Source: Pseudooceanicola marinus
GTDB lineage: Bacteria > Pseudomonadota > Alphaproteobacteria > Rhodobacterales > Rhodobacteraceae
Direction: 5' to 3'
Length of the DNA stretch: 64,000 nt
NCBI RefSeq assembly: GCF_020177265.1
Contig: NZ_JAIVMC010000004.1
Location: forward strand, 186,001 to 250,000
Each line of letters begins with the position of its first letter. Positions within the stretch are counted from its first letter, which is position 1. Shown here in pieces: positions 17,402-27,280 of this stretch. The notes below the pieces were generated by a model. It did no database searches. It was not told where the DNA came from and saw nothing but the letters and a program-made list of their open reading frames with translations. The position numbers and the translations under genes were made by a program.

Positions 17402-17800
17402 ATGATCCTGGGAATCGGAACGGACCTGGCGAATATCGAGCGCATCCAGCGCGTGCTGGATCGCCACGGCGACCGGTTCCGCAACCGGGTCTTCACCCCC
17501 ATCGAACAGGCCAAGGCCAGCCGTCGCAAGGACGAGGCTGGCACCTATGCCAAACGCTGGGCCGCGAAGGAGGCCTGCTCCAAGGCGCTTGGCACCGGGC
17601 TGGCCATGGGCATCGCCTGGAAGGACATGGCCGTCAGCAACCTCGGCACCGGGCAGCCCGTCATGGCCCTGACCGGCTGGGCCGCCGACCGCCTGGCAGA
17701 GATGACGCCCCCGGGGCATGAGGCCATCGTCCATGTCACCCTGACCGATGACCACCCCTGGGCCCAGGCCTTCGTGGTGATCGAGGCGCGCCCGCTCTAA
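17402..17800 (+). CDS. acpS: Holo-[acyl-carrier-protein] synthase
   Basis: Transfers phosphopantetheine from CoA to ACP. The Mg-binding residues are visible in [14 protein letters not shown] (Asp8) and [14 protein letters not shown] (Glu). Length 132 is normal. The first base of a preceding ATG-like run (ATGGCATG) leaves the start clear at 17402. It heads the acpS-lepB-rnc-era gene order conserved in alphaproteobacteria. Confidence 0.95.
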   Translation: MILGIGTDLANIERIQRVLDRHGDRFRNRVFTPIEQAKASRRKDEAGTYAKRWAAKEACSKALGTGLAMGIAWKDMAVSNLGTGQPVMALTGWAADRLAEMTPPGHEAIVHVTLTDDHPWAQAFVVIEARPL

Positions 17801-18115
17801 CAAGGTGCTCCCCCAGGAGGGTCAGCTTCGGCGCTCCTGTCCCGCGCGTTCGCCCGCATCGGGCCCGGCGCCGGGATGTTTCCAGCCAGCACATGAACGA
17901 ACCTTTCGCCCATTACGGGACGCGAGGCCCATTTCCTGGCGCGGGCATCGGGAGCCCTCCCCGCCGCGCACGCGCGCGCCCCGTGAAACACGTTCCCGAG
18001 ACCGTTCGGAGGCTTTTCCCCGGCCCGTGTTGACTTGTCCGCCTGCCCCCCGCATGAAAGCCGGGCTGCTTCGCGCGGGCGGGGCGTACCACCAGGCAGG
18101 AAGGACCGGACGGGC
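17801..18115. other. 315-base gap before lepB
   Basis: No convincing gene is visible. A 46-codon frame from ATG 17893 lacks a ribosome-binding site and shows no recognisable protein, so I leave it out. The right end holds the lepB promoter (18030-18058). The rest is GC-rich sequence with several short inverted repeats such as CGGGCCCGGCGCCGGG but no T-run. Confidence 0.5.
18030..18058 (+). promoter_or_regulatory. Putative lepB promoter
   Basis: TTGACT (18030-18035), a 17-base spacer and CATGAA (18053-18058). The -35 is strong and the -10 weak. It would start RNA about 50 bases before the lepB ATG, whose site AGGAAGGA is well placed. Confidence 0.45.
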
Positions 18116-18958
18116 ATGGCCAAGGCTGAGGGCGAGAGCAGTTTCCTGTGGGAAACCATCAAGACGATCTTCTGGGCGCTGATCATCGCGGGGGTCTTCC
18201 GCAGTGTCTTCTTCCAGCCGTTCTGGATCCCCTCGGGGTCGATGAAGGACACGCTCCTGGTCGGCGACTTCCTCTTCGTGAACAAGATGTCCTACGGCTA
18301 CTCCTATGCCTCCTGCCCGAACATCCGCATCCAGCGGTTCGGCATCGACCTGGATGCCAAGGACCTCTGCGGCTTCCTCGACAACGACAATACCCGCCTG
18401 TTCGGGTCGGAGCCGGAGCGCGGGGACGTGGCCGTCTTCCGGCATCCGGTCAGCGGAGAGGACTACATCAAGCGGGTCATCGGCCTGCCGGGCGACCGCA
18501 TCCAGATGATCGATTCGGTGCTGCACATCAACGGCGAGGCCGTCGAGATGGAGCCCGCCGGCACCTTCGTGGAACCCTATGGCCCGCAGGGGCCCCAGGG
18601 GCGCATGCCGCGCTGCTTCAACGATGCCACCGTCGGCCTGGGGGGCACCTGTGAAAAGGAACGCTTCCTGGAAACCCTGCCCAACGGGGTGACCCATTCG
18701 GTGCTGAACGTGGGCTATTCCTCGCGCGCCGATGACACCGCCGTCTTCACCGTGCCCGAGGGCGAGTATTTCATGATGGGCGACAACCGCGACAACTCCA
18801 CCGATTCGCGCTTCTCCCAGGCGGGCGGCGGCGTGGGCTTCGTGCCCTACGAGAACCTGATCGGCCGCGCCAACCGGGTGATCTTCTCCTCCGCGGGCCG
18901 CTCGCTGCTGTTCTTCTGGGACTGGCGCGGCGATCGCTTCCTGGAGCCGATCGAGTAA
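18116..18958 (+). CDS. lepB: Signal peptidase I
   Basis: Membrane serine protease that removes Sec signal peptides. One membrane segment lies at about 15-33. The catalytic Ser42 sits in [19 protein letters not shown] and Lys119 in [12 protein letters not shown]; the box [13 protein letters not shown] near the end is conserved. The ATG at 18116 with AGGAAGGA upstream gives 280 residues. Two Cys residues in the inserted segments (Cys67, Cys85) are usual in the Rhodobacteraceae. A strong terminator separates it from rnc. Confidence 0.96.
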   Translation: MAKAEGESSFLWETIKTIFWALIIAGVFRSVFFQPFWIPSGSMKDTLLVGDFLFVNKMSYGYSYASCPNIRIQRFGIDLDAKDLCGFLDNDNTRLFGSEPERGDVAVFRHPVSGEDYIKRVIGLPGDRIQMIDSVLHINGEAVEMEPAGTFVEPYGPQGPQGRMPRCFNDATVGLGGTCEKERFLETLPNGVTHSVLNVGYSSRADDTAVFTVPEGEYFMMGDNRDNSTDSRFSQAGGGVGFVPYENLIGRANRVIFSSAGRSLLFFWDWRGDRFLEPIE

Positions 18959-18985
18959 CGCGCCCAAGGGCGCAGGACCCTTCCG

Positions 18986-19028
18986 GCAAAGCCGCGGCCC
19001 TTGCACGGGCGGCGGCTTTGCGCTTTTT
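18986..19028 (+). terminator. Rho-independent terminator after lepB
   Basis: GCAAAGCCGC (18986-18995) pairs perfectly with GCGGCTTTGC (19012-19021) around a 16-base loop, followed by GCTTTTT. It is 28 bases past the lepB stop. It implies that rnc, 30 bases on, is transcribed partly by read-through or from its own promoter. Confidence 0.85.
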
Positions 19029-19058
19029 AAGGCGGCAATCCGCAGCGGGAACCGGCGT

Positions 19059-19745
19059 ATGAAGATTTCAAGCGAGTTGAAGGCCTTTCAGGCGCGGCTG
19101 GGACATGACTTCGCCCGGCCCGAACTGATGATGCGCGCGGTCACCCACAGCTCCGTTTCCTCGCCCACGCGGCCCGACAACCAGCGGCTGGAGTTCCTCG
19201 GCGACCGGGTGCTGGGCCTCGTGATGGCCGAGGCGCTTCTGTTCGAGGATACGGGCGCAAGCGAGGGTCAGCTGGCCCCGCGTTTCAACGCGCTGGTGCG
19301 CAAGGAGGCCTGCGCCGAGATCGCCCGCGAGATCGAGCTGGGCGCGGTGCTGAAGCTGGGGCGCTCGGAACAGATGTCCGGCGGCCGGCGCAAGCAGGCT
19401 CTGCTGGGCGATGCTATGGAGGCGGTGATTGCCGCCGTCTACCTCGACGCCGGTTTCGATGCGGCGAAGGAGATGATCCTGCGCCTCTGGGGGCAGCGCA
19501 TCAAGGATGTCGAGGAAGACGCGCGCGACGCCAAGACCGCCCTGCAGGAATGGGCCCAGGCCCGGCGCCAGCCGCCCCCCGCCTATGTGGAACTGGCCCG
19601 CGAAGGGCCGGATCACGCCCCCGTCTTCACCATCGCCGCGCGTCTGAAGACCGGCGAGGAGGCCCAGGCCCAGGCGACCTCGAAACGCGCCGCCGAACAG
19701 CAGGCCGCCGCGCGGTTGCTGGCCCGGCTGGAGACCGAAGGGTGA
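19059..19745 (+). CDS. rnc: Ribonuclease III
   Basis: Cleaves double-stranded RNA in rRNA processing. Catalytic acids are Glu45 and Asp49 in [12 protein letters not shown] and Asp118 and Glu121 in [18 protein letters not shown]. The dsRNA-binding domain covers about 155-225 ([15 protein letters not shown] to the [14 protein letters not shown] helix). Length 228 is standard. Its stop overlaps the GTG of the EamA transporter gene (GTGA), so the two are co-translated. Confidence 0.97.
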   Translation: MKISSELKAFQARLGHDFARPELMMRAVTHSSVSSPTRPDNQRLEFLGDRVLGLVMAEALLFEDTGASEGQLAPRFNALVRKEACAEIAREIELGAVLKLGRSEQMSGGRRKQALLGDAMEAVIAAVYLDAGFDAAKEMILRLWGQRIKDVEEDARDAKTALQEWAQARRQPPPAYVELAREGPDHAPVFTIAARLKTGEEAQAQATSKRAAEQQAAARLLARLETEG

Positions 19746-20629
19746 GCACGAACCTGCGCGGCAGCCTCTTCATGGTCCTGGCGATGATCGGTTTCGCCAT
19801 TGAGGACGCCATCTTCAAGGGGATCGTCACCACCCTGCCGCCGGGGTTCACCACGCTGCTCTTCGGCCTCATCGGCACGCTGCTGTTTTCCGGCCTCTGC
19901 TGGCAGGCCGGAGAACCGGCGCTGACCCGCGACGCGCTGCGCCCGCGCCTGCTGATCCGCTCGGCCATCGAACTGGTGGGGCGGTTGTTCTTCGCGCTCG
20001 CGCTGGCCTTCACGCCGCTCAGCTCCACTTCCGCGATCCTGCAGGCCGCGCCGCTTTTCGTCACCCTGGGGGCCGCCGTCCTGCTGGGGGAGAGGGTCGG
20101 GCCGCGCCGCTGGATCGCCATGGCCTTCGGATTTCTGGGCGTGCTGTTGATCCTGAAACCCACGCCCGCCGCCTTCGAGCCGCAGTCGGTCTTTGCCCTG
20201 CTGGGCATGATCGGCTTTGCCGGGCGCGACCTGGCCACGCGCATGGCGCCGCCGGCCGTGTCGGGGCGCCAGCTGGGCACCCTCGGCTTCCTTGTCATCA
20301 CCTGCGCGGGCCTCGTCTTCATGATCTTCGACACCGCGCCGCCGCGCCTGCCGGAGGCGGGGGAGGGCGCGCGGGTGCTGGCCCTCGGCCTCGTCGGGGT
20401 CTCGGCCTACACGGCGCTGACCGTGGCGATGCGGTCGGGCGAGGTCTCGGTCGTGGCCCCCTTCCGCTATTCGCGGCTGCTGATCGCCCTCCTGATCGCC
20501 TATCTCTTCTTCGGCGAACGTCCCGACCTCTGGACCCTGGCGGGAGGGCTGCTGATCGTGGTGTCGGGCACCTACACTCTGATGCGTTCGGGGCGGGGCG
20601 CGGTGCCGCCGGCGCCAGAGGGGCCGTGA
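19742..20629 (+). CDS. EamA/DMT family transporter
   Basis: A 295-residue inner-membrane protein with about ten hydrophobic segments in two EamA repeats (first about 5-140, second about 150-285). The GTG at 19742 overlaps the rnc stop. Members move amino acids, nucleobases or drugs; substrate unknown. It is an insertion between rnc and era, which are adjacent in most relatives; read-through from rnc would drive it. Dissimilar in sequence to the EamA protein at 44210-45076 apart from the fold. Confidence 0.85.
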   Translation: MSTNLRGSLFMVLAMIGFAIEDAIFKGIVTTLPPGFTTLLFGLIGTLLFSGLCWQAGEPALTRDALRPRLLIRSAIELVGRLFFALALAFTPLSSTSAILQAAPLFVTLGAAVLLGERVGPRRWIAMAFGFLGVLLILKPTPAAFEPQSVFALLGMIGFAGRDLATRMAPPAVSGRQLGTLGFLVITCAGLVFMIFDTAPPRLPEAGEGARVLALGLVGVSAYTALTVAMRSGEVSVVAPFRYSRLLIALLIAYLFFGERPDLWTLAGGLLIVVSGTYTLMRSGRGAVPPAPEGP

Positions 20630-20714
20630 TCCGCGGATCACAGCATGGCAGACAGGGCTGGCGCGCTGCGTTAAAAGCCTCTAGAGAGCGCACTTCGCTT
20701 GAAGGACGGATAGC

Positions 20715-21623
20715 ATGAGCACATCGGCGGGCTTCGTCGCCCTGATCGGAGAGCCCAATGCGGGCAAGTCGACCCTGACCAACCGCATGGTGGGGGCCAA
20801 GGTCTCGATCGTCACCCACAAGGTGCAGACCACCCGCGCGCGTATTCGCGGCGTGGCGATGGAGGGTGAGGCGCAGCTGGTCTTCGTCGACACGCCGGGG
20901 CTGTTCCGCCCGCGTCGCCGCCTGGACCGCGCCATGGTCGCCGCCGCCTGGGGCGGGGCCGCCGATGCCGATGTGATCGTCCTGCTGATCGAGGCGCATC
21001 GCGGCATCACGCCCGGCGTCGAGGCGATCCTCGACGGTCTCGACAAGCTGCCCAGGGGTCGCAAGGTCGCCCTGGCGATCAACAAGATCGACCGGGTGGA
21101 ATCGCCCGTGCTGCTGTCCCTGACCGACGAGATGAACAAGCGGTATCCCTTCGAGGAGACCTTCATGATCTCCGCCGAGAAGGGTCATGGGGTGCAGGCG
21201 CTGCGCGGCTGGCTGGCCGAGCAGATGCCCGAGGGCCCCTGGCTCTATCCCGAGGACCAGATCGCGGATCTGCCGATGCGCATGATCGCCGCCGAGATCA
21301 CCCGGGAGAAGCTGACCCTGCGGCTACACCAGGAGCTGCCCTACCAGCTGACCGTGGAGACAGAGCACTGGGAAGAGCGCAAGGACGGGTCGGCCCGGAT
21401 CGACCAGATGGTCTATGTCAGCCGCGATGGTCACAAGGGTATCGTGCTGGGCAAGAAGGGCGAGACGATCAAGGCCGTCAGCAAGGCCGCCCGCGAGGAG
21501 CTGGAAGAGTTCCTGGGCCGCAAGGTGCACCTGTTCCTGCAGGTGAAGCTGCGCGAGAACTGGCTGGAAGAGGCCGAGCGCTATTCCGAGATGGGCTTGG
21601 ATTTCAAGGACGGCAACGCCTGA
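20715..21623 (+). CDS. era: GTPase Era
   Basis: GTP-dependent 16S rRNA/30S maturation factor. G1 GEPNAGKST (12-20), the G2 region TTRARIRG, G3 DTPG in FVDTPGLFRP and G4 NKID are intact. The C-terminal KH domain contains VLGKKGETIKAVSKAAREEL. Length 302 is standard. Situated downstream of rnc and the inserted EamA gene, in the usual order before recO. Confidence 0.97.
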   Translation: MSTSAGFVALIGEPNAGKSTLTNRMVGAKVSIVTHKVQTTRARIRGVAMEGEAQLVFVDTPGLFRPRRRLDRAMVAAAWGGAADADVIVLLIEAHRGITPGVEAILDGLDKLPRGRKVALAINKIDRVESPVLLSLTDEMNKRYPFEETFMISAEKGHGVQALRGWLAEQMPEGPWLYPEDQIADLPMRMIAAEITREKLTLRLHQELPYQLTVETEHWEERKDGSARIDQMVYVSRDGHKGIVLGKKGETIKAVSKAAREELEEFLGRKVHLFLQVKLRENWLEEAERYSEMGLDFKDGNA

Positions 21624-21737
21624 TCCCTGGGCCTGGCGCGACTGGTGGACAGGGCGCGCTCTGCCCGCTCTTGAGCCTTTGGACCTTCCGGGATGATCGT
21701 CGAGGGCTGCCAAGGGGCTGCCCTGAGCGTCGGGACG

Positions 21738-21926
21738 TCAGCTTTCGGCGGCGGCGCGTTTGGCGCGGCGGCGGGCGGCGATGCGCCACCACAGGACGCC
21801 TGCCAGCAGCAGCACGGCCCCGGCGGCATGCAGCCCGGCACCGGTGAGGCCGGGCGCCAGCCCCGTCAGGAAGGCCCCGGAGCCTGCAAGGCCCAGGGCG
21901 ATGAGGATCATTGCTGGTATCGGCAT
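21738..21926 (-). CDS. Small membrane protein of unknown function (62 aa)
   Basis: Not recognised. The ATG at 21926 has AAGGAG six bases upstream. Two hydrophobic segments (about 3-22 and 28-48) form a hairpin, followed by a strongly basic tail (RIAARRRAKRAA), so the tail should be cytoplasmic. It lies convergent to era and divergent from the DUF1491 gene. The longer frame that runs on upstream has no coding character. Confidence 0.65.
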   Translation of the reverse strand: MPIPAMILIALGLAGSGAFLTGLAPGLTGAGLHAAGAVLLLAGVLWWRIAARRRAKRAAAES

Positions 21927-22121
21927 GGTCGCTCCTTCCTGGTTGGGCCGGCATCTTCCTGGTACGGGACGGGGCCGACCGGAGGACCCTAGGCCGGAAA
22001 TCGGACGAAAGAAAGGCGCGCGCCGCGCCCACTGGCGCTGACCACGGGTGACTTGTGCGCCGGGCGCGCGGCGTGTCATGGGGAAGCATCCCGTCAAAGG
22101 AGCCCGCCAAAGGAGAGTGAC

Positions 22122-22451
22122 ATGCGGCTGACAGCCCGGTTCTGGATCGACGCCTACCTGGCCCGTCTGCGGCTGGCCGATATTCCCGCCTTCGTCACCG
22201 CCCATGGCGATGACCATGCGGGGGCGGTGCTGGTGAAGATGAACACGCTGGACGGGCAGGCCGTGCTCTATCAGCGCAGTTTCGACCTGATGACCGGTGA
22301 GCGCCGCTGGACGGTGCTGAGCGAGGGCGAGGAGCGCGCGGTCGACGAGGCCGTGGCGCGGCAGCGCGGCTTTGATCCCGACCTCTGGGTGGTCGAGGTG
22401 GAGGACCGGCAGGGCCGTCACCTGCTGGACGAACCCGGCCTAGCGGAGTGA
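22122..22451 (+). CDS. DUF1491 family protein
   Basis: A 109-residue cytoplasmic protein matching DUF1491, found almost only in alphaproteobacteria: RLTARFWIDAYLARLRLADIP at the start (first 20 residues), a central FDLMTGERRWTV strand pair, then VDEAVARQRGFDPDLWVVEVEDR and a closing HLLDEPGL. Function unknown. The ATG at 22122 has AAGGAG upstream. It is convergent with the Pr6Pr gene, 13 bases away. Confidence 0.8.
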   Translation: MRLTARFWIDAYLARLRLADIPAFVTAHGDDHAGAVLVKMNTLDGQAVLYQRSFDLMTGERRWTVLSEGEERAVDEAVARQRGFDPDLWVVEVEDRQGRHLLDEPGLAE

Positions 22452-22464
22452 ACGGCGCGGCGCC

Positions 22465-23088
22465 TCAGCGCCGCAGCAGCCGGGCGAGGAAGAGCAGCAC
22501 CAGACCGCCGGCGAAGAAGCCCAGCCCGATCATCCCCGACCAGACCGCGACCCCGTCCCAGCGGACCTGCTCGGGATCGAGAAAGAAATAGGGGTAGAAG
22601 CCGTCCGACTGGCCCCGGGCCAGGGCATAGCCGATGTAAATTCCGGGCCAGACCAGCCAGGCCACTGCGGCCCAGGGGCGCATCCGGTCCTTGCGGGCGA
22701 AGACCAGCCACCACAGCAGCACCGCGCCGGGCAGCACCGTATGCAGCCCGTGATCGGCCCAGAGCTCCAGCCCCGTCAGGCCCTCGCGCGCCAGCAGCAG
22801 ATGGTAGATCGCCGCCGTCATGCCTTCCCACAGGGCCAGCCCGCCCAGCCACAGACGATGCGCGCCGCGGCGCGTGGCGCCCATGCCGGCGAAGGTCACC
22901 AGCGCCAGCAGGGCCGTCAGGTTGGTGAAATAGCGCAGCATGTGCCAGGCGGTGTCGAGCGCGCTGTACTCCGGGTACAGAGCCGCCGTGACCAGCGCCT
23001 GGGCACCAAGCGCAACCAGCGCCAGGAGCGCGATCAGCCGGGCGGTCAGGCGGGCGGGAGCATTGAGGGCGTTGGAGCGAAAATCCAT
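22465..23088 (-). CDS. Pr6Pr family membrane protein
   Basis: A 207-residue polytopic protein with about six membrane segments. YFTNLTALLALVTFAG in the second and third segments, HGLHTVLPGAVLLWW and GFYPYFFLDPEQ match the Pr6Pr family, whose function is not established. The start is the ATG at 23088, 57 bases from divergent recO; a much longer upstream frame exists but is shadow. No operon partner. Confidence 0.75.
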   Translation of the reverse strand: MDFRSNALNAPARLTARLIALLALVALGAQALVTAALYPEYSALDTAWHMLRYFTNLTALLALVTFAGMGATRRGAHRLWLGGLALWEGMTAAIYHLLLAREGLTGLELWADHGLHTVLPGAVLLWWLVFARKDRMRPWAAVAWLVWPGIYIGYALARGQSDGFYPYFFLDPEQVRWDGVAVWSGMIGLGFFAGGLVLLFLARLLRR

Positions 23089-23145
23089 GGCCCGGAAGCT
23101 GCTTGATCTTGCCCCGGGTCGCAACCCCACCGATGATGTGTCGGC

Positions 23146-23898
23146 ATGGAATGGCGTGACGAGGGAATACTGCTGGCGGTGCGTCCGCATGGCGAAAGCG
23201 CGGCGATCGCCGAGGTCTTCACCGAGGCCCGCGGACGCCATGCCGGGTTGATCCGCGGGGGCGCCTCGCGCCGCTTGGCGCCGGTGTTGCAGCCCGGCGC
23301 GCAGCTGGACATCACCTGGCGCGCGCGGCTGGAGGACCAGCTGGGAAATTTCACCGTCGAGCCCGTCCGCTCGCGCGCTGCCCAATCCCTGGGCGACCGG
23401 CTGGCGCTGGCCGGGCTGGGATCCGTCTGTGCCCTGCTGTCCTTCGCCCTGCCGGAACGGGAGGCGCACGGGCGCCTCTATCGGCAGACCGAGCAGTTGC
23501 TGGACCTGCTGGAGCAGGGCGATGTCTGGCCGCTGGCCTATCTGCGCTGGGAAATGGCGCTGCTGGAGGACACGGGCTTTGGCCTCGACCTGACGGCCTG
23601 TGCGGTGACCGGCGCGGTGGAGGGGCTTGCGTTCGTCTCGCCGCGGACGGGGCGGGCGGTGACGCGGGCCGGGGCGGGGGACTACGTGGACCGGCTGTTG
23701 CCGCTGCCGCCGGTTCTGCGCGGCGAGGGGCTGGCCCCGGATGCAGAGGTCGTGGCGGGGCTGCGGGTGACCGGGCATTTCTTGGAAAACCACCTGGCGC
23801 CGGAACTGGGCACGAAACCCCTGCCCGAGGCGCGGGCGCGGCTGGTGCGGCAGATCGAAAAGCGGCTGGGTGAGGCGGCGCCTTCACAGGCTGGCTGA
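23146..23898 (+). CDS. recO: DNA repair protein RecO
   Basis: RecFOR-pathway mediator that loads RecA and anneals SSB-coated DNA. The N-terminal OB fold begins [20 protein letters not shown] with [17 protein letters not shown] as in the family; a helical domain follows. The zinc Cys cluster of many RecO proteins is missing: only Cys145 and Cys151-like residues (CALLSF, TACAVTG) are seen, which is common in alphaproteobacteria. Length 250 is normal. It closes the rnc-era-recO region. Confidence 0.92.
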   Translation: MEWRDEGILLAVRPHGESAAIAEVFTEARGRHAGLIRGGASRRLAPVLQPGAQLDITWRARLEDQLGNFTVEPVRSRAAQSLGDRLALAGLGSVCALLSFALPEREAHGRLYRQTEQLLDLLEQGDVWPLAYLRWEMALLEDTGFGLDLTACAVTGAVEGLAFVSPRTGRAVTRAGAGDYVDRLLPLPPVLRGEGLAPDAEVVAGLRVTGHFLENHLAPELGTKPLPEARARLVRQIEKRLGEAAPSQAG

Positions 23899-24052
23899 CC
23901 GGCTGCGGGTCTGGCGCAATCCTGACGTTCCGCATTGCGGGCAAGGCGGGGGGGGAGGTGGCCCGGGCGAGGCCGGCGCCTGCGGCGCGCGGCCCGCCCT
24001 CTTTCGGGGCCTTTGGGGAGAGAATGGGAGAATGGGAGGGCGTCGGTCCTGC

Positions 24053-24589
24053 TCAGCGCAGGGCCAGCACCAGGTCGACCAGCGTATCAAGCGGTGCTGT
24101 GTCGTCGCTGTCTTCGGCGCCGGCGATCTGCGGCAGGCCGATCTGAGCGGCGTAAAGCAGGCGCGCGATTTCGGGATTGGTCACCCCGATCCGCGTCAGC
24201 AGCTCTTGCAGGTGATCCAGTCGCGCGGCGTCGATCTGCGCCAGAGTTTCCGCCGCCGACGGGTCCGTACGGGCCCAGGCGCGCATCGCCGCCTCGGCCG
24301 CCGGTTCGGGGGAGAACCCGTCGCGGACCAGCGCGTGCAGCTGGGCCACGGCCTCGGTCCGGTCGGAAGGCGTCTCGGCCAGCAGGCCACCGGCCTCGCT
24401 GCCCCAGAATTTCAGCAGGGCCTGACGGAAGGCCGGAACATCGGGAAAATGCCAGTAGAAGGAGCCCTTTGTGGTCTCCAGGCTGCGGGCAAGGGGTTCG
24501 GCCTTCAGCGCTTCGGGACCGGCAGCGCTGAGGGCATCCAGACCGGCGCGAAGCCAGTCGTCGGGGGAAAGTCGTGACCGTTTACTCAT
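24053..24589 (-). CDS. TetR family transcriptional regulator
   Basis: A 178-residue repressor. The helix-turn-helix is at about 15-50 (LDALSAAGPEALKAEPLARSL leads into TTKGSFYWHFPDVPAFRQAL; each is 20-21 residues apart from the family pattern). The C-terminal ligand domain is all helical. Two palindromes lie upstream (24635-24650 and 24739-24754), the first within 50 bases of its start. It is transcribed away from nothing but downstream of the FAH-family gene on the same strand, so that gene is a possible target. Confidence 0.88.
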   Translation of the reverse strand: MSKRSRLSPDDWLRAGLDALSAAGPEALKAEPLARSLETTKGSFYWHFPDVPAFRQALLKFWGSEAGGLLAETPSDRTEAVAQLHALVRDGFSPEPAAEAAMRAWARTDPSAAETLAQIDAARLDHLQELLTRIGVTNPEIARLLYAAQIGLPQIAGAEDSDDTAPLDTLVDLVLALR

Positions 24590-24634
24590 GGGTCAGACGG
24601 TATCGGAGCTGCCGCGGCGCAGCAATCGGGAGGA

Positions 24635-24650
24635 TGTGACAGCGGTCACA
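24635..24650. promoter_or_regulatory. Palindrome upstream of tetR gene
   Basis: TGTGAC-AGCG-GTCACA is a perfect inverted repeat 46 bases before the TetR start codon, a suitable place for self-repression. Binding is inferred from position. Confidence 0.45.
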
Positions 24651-24738
24651 TTCGCGGGTGTCCATAGCGCTTTCTGTCCGGGTGTGAGCAAAAAATTGCC
24701 TATCTGTGCGGCGACGCTGCGGCCTTTGTCCCGAGGGC

Positions 24739-24754
24739 TATGTCAGGTGACATA
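24739..24754. promoter_or_regulatory. 16-base perfect palindrome TATGTCAGGTGACATA
   Basis: The palindrome has no spacer beyond GG-centre pairing (TATGTCA-GG-TGACATA) and directly abuts the stop codon of the FAH gene. It shares TGTCA/TGACA half-sites with the palindrome at 24635. It may be a second operator for the TetR protein or belong to another regulator. Confidence 0.4.
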
Positions 24755-25444
24755 TCAGGCCATCTCACCCAGGGTCAGCGTCACCGGCGACAGGCCGTCG
24801 ATGCGCCCCGTGAGGGTCATGCCGGGGGCGACCGGGCCGACGCCTTCGGGGGTGCCGGTCAGCACCAGGTCCCCCGGACGCAGGTGGTAGAAGCCCGACA
24901 GATGGGCCAGCAGATGCGGCACATCGTGGATCATAAGGTCGAGGGTGGAGGCCTGGCGCGTCGCGCCGTCCACGTCCAGCGTGATCGCCTGCGCGCCCAG
25001 CGGTCCGACGTCCGCGGCGCGGGTCAGCGGGCCCAGCACCGTGCCGCCTTCGACGTCCTTGCCCAGGTCCCAGGGGCGCTGCTTCTTGCGCTCGGCGATC
25101 TGCAGGTCGCGCCGGGTCATGTCCAGCCCGGTGCCATAGCCGTAGACGGCGCCCGCCGCGTCCTGCGGGGTGGCCCGGAACAGCTCTGCGCCCAGGGCCA
25201 CCACCAGCTCCACCTCGTGGTGGAAGTCCGATGTGCCGGGCGGATAGGGCAGGGTCGCGCCGGTCAGAACCATGTTCGCGGGCGACTTGGTGAAATAGAA
25301 CGGCTGCTCGGGCACCTCGTTGCCCATTTCGGCTGCATGGGCCGCGTAGTTGCGCCCGACGCAGAAGATGCGGCGCACGGGATAGCCCTGCGCCTCCTCC
25401 AGGACGGGCAGGTCGGGGATGGGCGGCAGGTCGAAGAGGGGCAT
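24755..25444 (-). CDS. Fumarylacetoacetate hydrolase family protein
   Basis: A 229-residue single-domain FAH enzyme, a class that cleaves or decarboxylates dioxo-acids such as fumarylpyruvate. Typical motifs: [38 protein letters not shown] (metal Glu residues), [13 protein letters not shown] and [11 protein letters not shown]. The start at 25444 has good agreement with family N-termini. It is divergent from adenine deaminase and upstream of the TetR gene on the same strand. The exact substrate is not assignable. Confidence 0.88.
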   Translation of the reverse strand: MPLFDLPPIPDLPVLEEAQGYPVRRIFCVGRNYAAHAAEMGNEVPEQPFYFTKSPANMVLTGATLPYPPGTSDFHHEVELVVALGAELFRATPQDAAGAVYGYGTGLDMTRRDLQIAERKKQRPWDLGKDVEGGTVLGPLTRAADVGPLGAQAITLDVDGATRQASTLDLMIHDVPHLLAHLSGFYHLRPGDLVLTGTPEGVGPVAPGMTLTGRIDGLSPVTLTLGEMA

Positions 25445-25568
25445 GGGCGGTCCTTTGCTGCGATGCTCCAGAGGTAGCGGGCGCCTGGGCGGGCGGCAAG
25501 AGAGGGCTGCGCTGGACAAGCGGGCGGGCATGGGGCCTCTTGGGGGAAACCAGCGACGGAGGCCCGAA

Positions 25569-27269
25569 ATGGCACAGGAACAGCTAGATGAGATGATTGC
25601 CCAGGGGCGCGGCGATGCGCCCGCCGACCTGGTGCTGAAGGGCGGCCGGGTCTGGGACATGGTGACGGGGATGGAGGTGCCGGGCGACGTGGCCATCTGC
25701 GGCAGCCGCATCGTCGGCATCGGCGAGACCTACGAGGGCCAGCGCGAGATCGACGTGACCGGGAAACTGCTGGTGCCCGGGTTTATCGACACGCATTTGC
25801 ATATCGAAAGCAGCATGGTGACGCCGTTTGAATTCGACCGCTGCGTCGGCCCGCGCGGGGTGACCACGGCGATCTGCGACCCGCATGAGATCGCCAACGT
25901 GATCGGCGTGCCCGGCATCCGCTATTTCCAGGAGGCCGCCCGCCGCACCCTGATGGACATCCGGGTGAACCTGTCGTCCTGCGTGCCCTCCTCGCACATG
26001 GAAACCGCCGGGGCCGAGATCACGGCCGCCGATCTTGCCCCGTTGAAAGGGCATTCCCAGGGCATCGGCCTGGCGGAGTTCATGAACTACCCCGGCGTGA
26101 TCTTTCGCGACCCCGGTTGCTTGGAGAAGCTGGAGCTGTTCCGGGGCGAACATATCGACGGCCATTGCCCGCAGCTGTCGGGCCGCGACCTGAACGCCTA
26201 TGTCGCCGCCGGCATCCGGACGGAGCATGAGGCGACCACGGCAGAAGAGGCGCGGGAGAAGCTGCAGAAGGGGATGCGGGTGCTTATCCGCGAAGGCTCC
26301 GTTTCCAAGGACCTGCACGCGCTGCAACCGCTGCTGACCGAGATCACCTCTGCCTACATGTGCCTGTGCACCGATGACCGGAACCCGCTGGATATCGGCG
26401 AGCATGGGCATCTGGACTACATGATCCGGGAGCTGATCCGGCTGGGCTGCCCGCCGCTGGCGGTCTACCGTGCCGCCTCACTGTCTGCGGCAGAGGCCTT
26501 CGGCCTGAAGGATCGCGGCCAGATCGCCCCGGGCAAGCGGGCCGATATCGTGGTGCTGGACGACCCGGCGGAGTGCCGCGCCGAGATGGTGCTGGCCGGT
26601 GGCGTGGTGGTTGACGATGCCGCCTTCGCCGCGCGCGAGCTGATCGACCCGGTGGGCCGCAACTCGGTCAAGGCGCGCAGCGTGACCGGCGCCAACTTCC
26701 GCACCTCGGCCAACCATGAGGATACGGATGTGATCGGCATCGACGAGGGTCGCATCATCACCCGCCACCTGCATGAGGACATCGCCATCACCGACGGCGA
26801 CAAGCGCCCCGACGTGTCCCGCGATCTGGTGAAGATCGCCGTGGTCGAACGGCACGGCAAGAACGGCAATATCGCCACCGGCTTCGTGCAGGGCTTCGGC
26901 CTGCAACGGGGCGCCATCGCCTCTACCGTCTGCCACGATCACCACAACATCGCCTGCGTCGGCGTCGACTACGACGACATGGCCCTGGCCGCCAACCGGC
27001 TGGGGGAGATCGAGGGCGGCTTCGTCGTGGTCGAGGGCTGCAAGGTTCTGGCCGAGGTCGCGCTGCCGGTGGCGGGGCTGATGAGTCTGGAGCCCTTCGA
27101 GGTGGTGCGGGACGCCCTGGTCGATCTGCGTGCCGCCGCCAAGGGGCTGGGCGTGACGCTGGAAGAACCCTTCCTGCAACTGGCCTTCCTCGCCTTGCCG
27201 GTCATTCCGGCGCTGAAGATCACCGACCGGGGCATGGTCGACGTCGAGAAGTTCGAGATCATCTCCTGA
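25569..27269 (+). CDS. ade: Adenine deaminase
   Basis: Converts adenine to hypoxanthine in purine salvage. The amidohydrolase motif [13 protein letters not shown] provides the first metal His pair; [20 protein letters not shown] and CTDDRNP continue the metal site, and [12 protein letters not shown] marks the C-terminal Ade domain. Length 566 is normal. The ATG at 25569 fits best; earlier in-frame sequence is not conserved. No purine genes are adjacent. Downstream lies the operator of the fadJ-type gene. Confidence 0.95.
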   Translation: MAQEQLDEMIAQGRGDAPADLVLKGGRVWDMVTGMEVPGDVAICGSRIVGIGETYEGQREIDVTGKLLVPGFIDTHLHIESSMVTPFEFDRCVGPRGVTTAICDPHEIANVIGVPGIRYFQEAARRTLMDIRVNLSSCVPSSHMETAGAEITAADLAPLKGHSQGIGLAEFMNYPGVIFRDPGCLEKLELFRGEHIDGHCPQLSGRDLNAYVAAGIRTEHEATTAEEAREKLQKGMRVLIREGSVSKDLHALQPLLTEITSAYMCLCTDDRNPLDIGEHGHLDYMIRELIRLGCPPLAVYRAASLSAAEAFGLKDRGQIAPGKRADIVVLDDPAECRAEMVLAGGVVVDDAAFAARELIDPVGRNSVKARSVTGANFRTSANHEDTDVIGIDEGRIITRHLHEDIAITDGDKRPDVSRDLVKIAVVERHGKNGNIATGFVQGFGLQRGAIASTVCHDHHNIACVGVDYDDMALAANRLGEIEGGFVVVEGCKVLAEVALPVAGLMSLEPFEVVRDALVDLRAAAKGLGVTLEEPFLQLAFLALPVIPALKITDRGMVDVEKFEIIS

Positions 27270-27280
27270 TCTGATTTCGC

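Noticed and set aside
17893-18033. 46-codon frame in the acpS-lepB gap
   Set aside because: No ribosome-binding site and no coding-like composition; short enough to arise by chance.
22465-23793. A 442-codon leftward frame that would extend the Pr6Pr gene through recO
   Set aside because: Only the last 207 codons have family similarity; the rest is antisense to recO.
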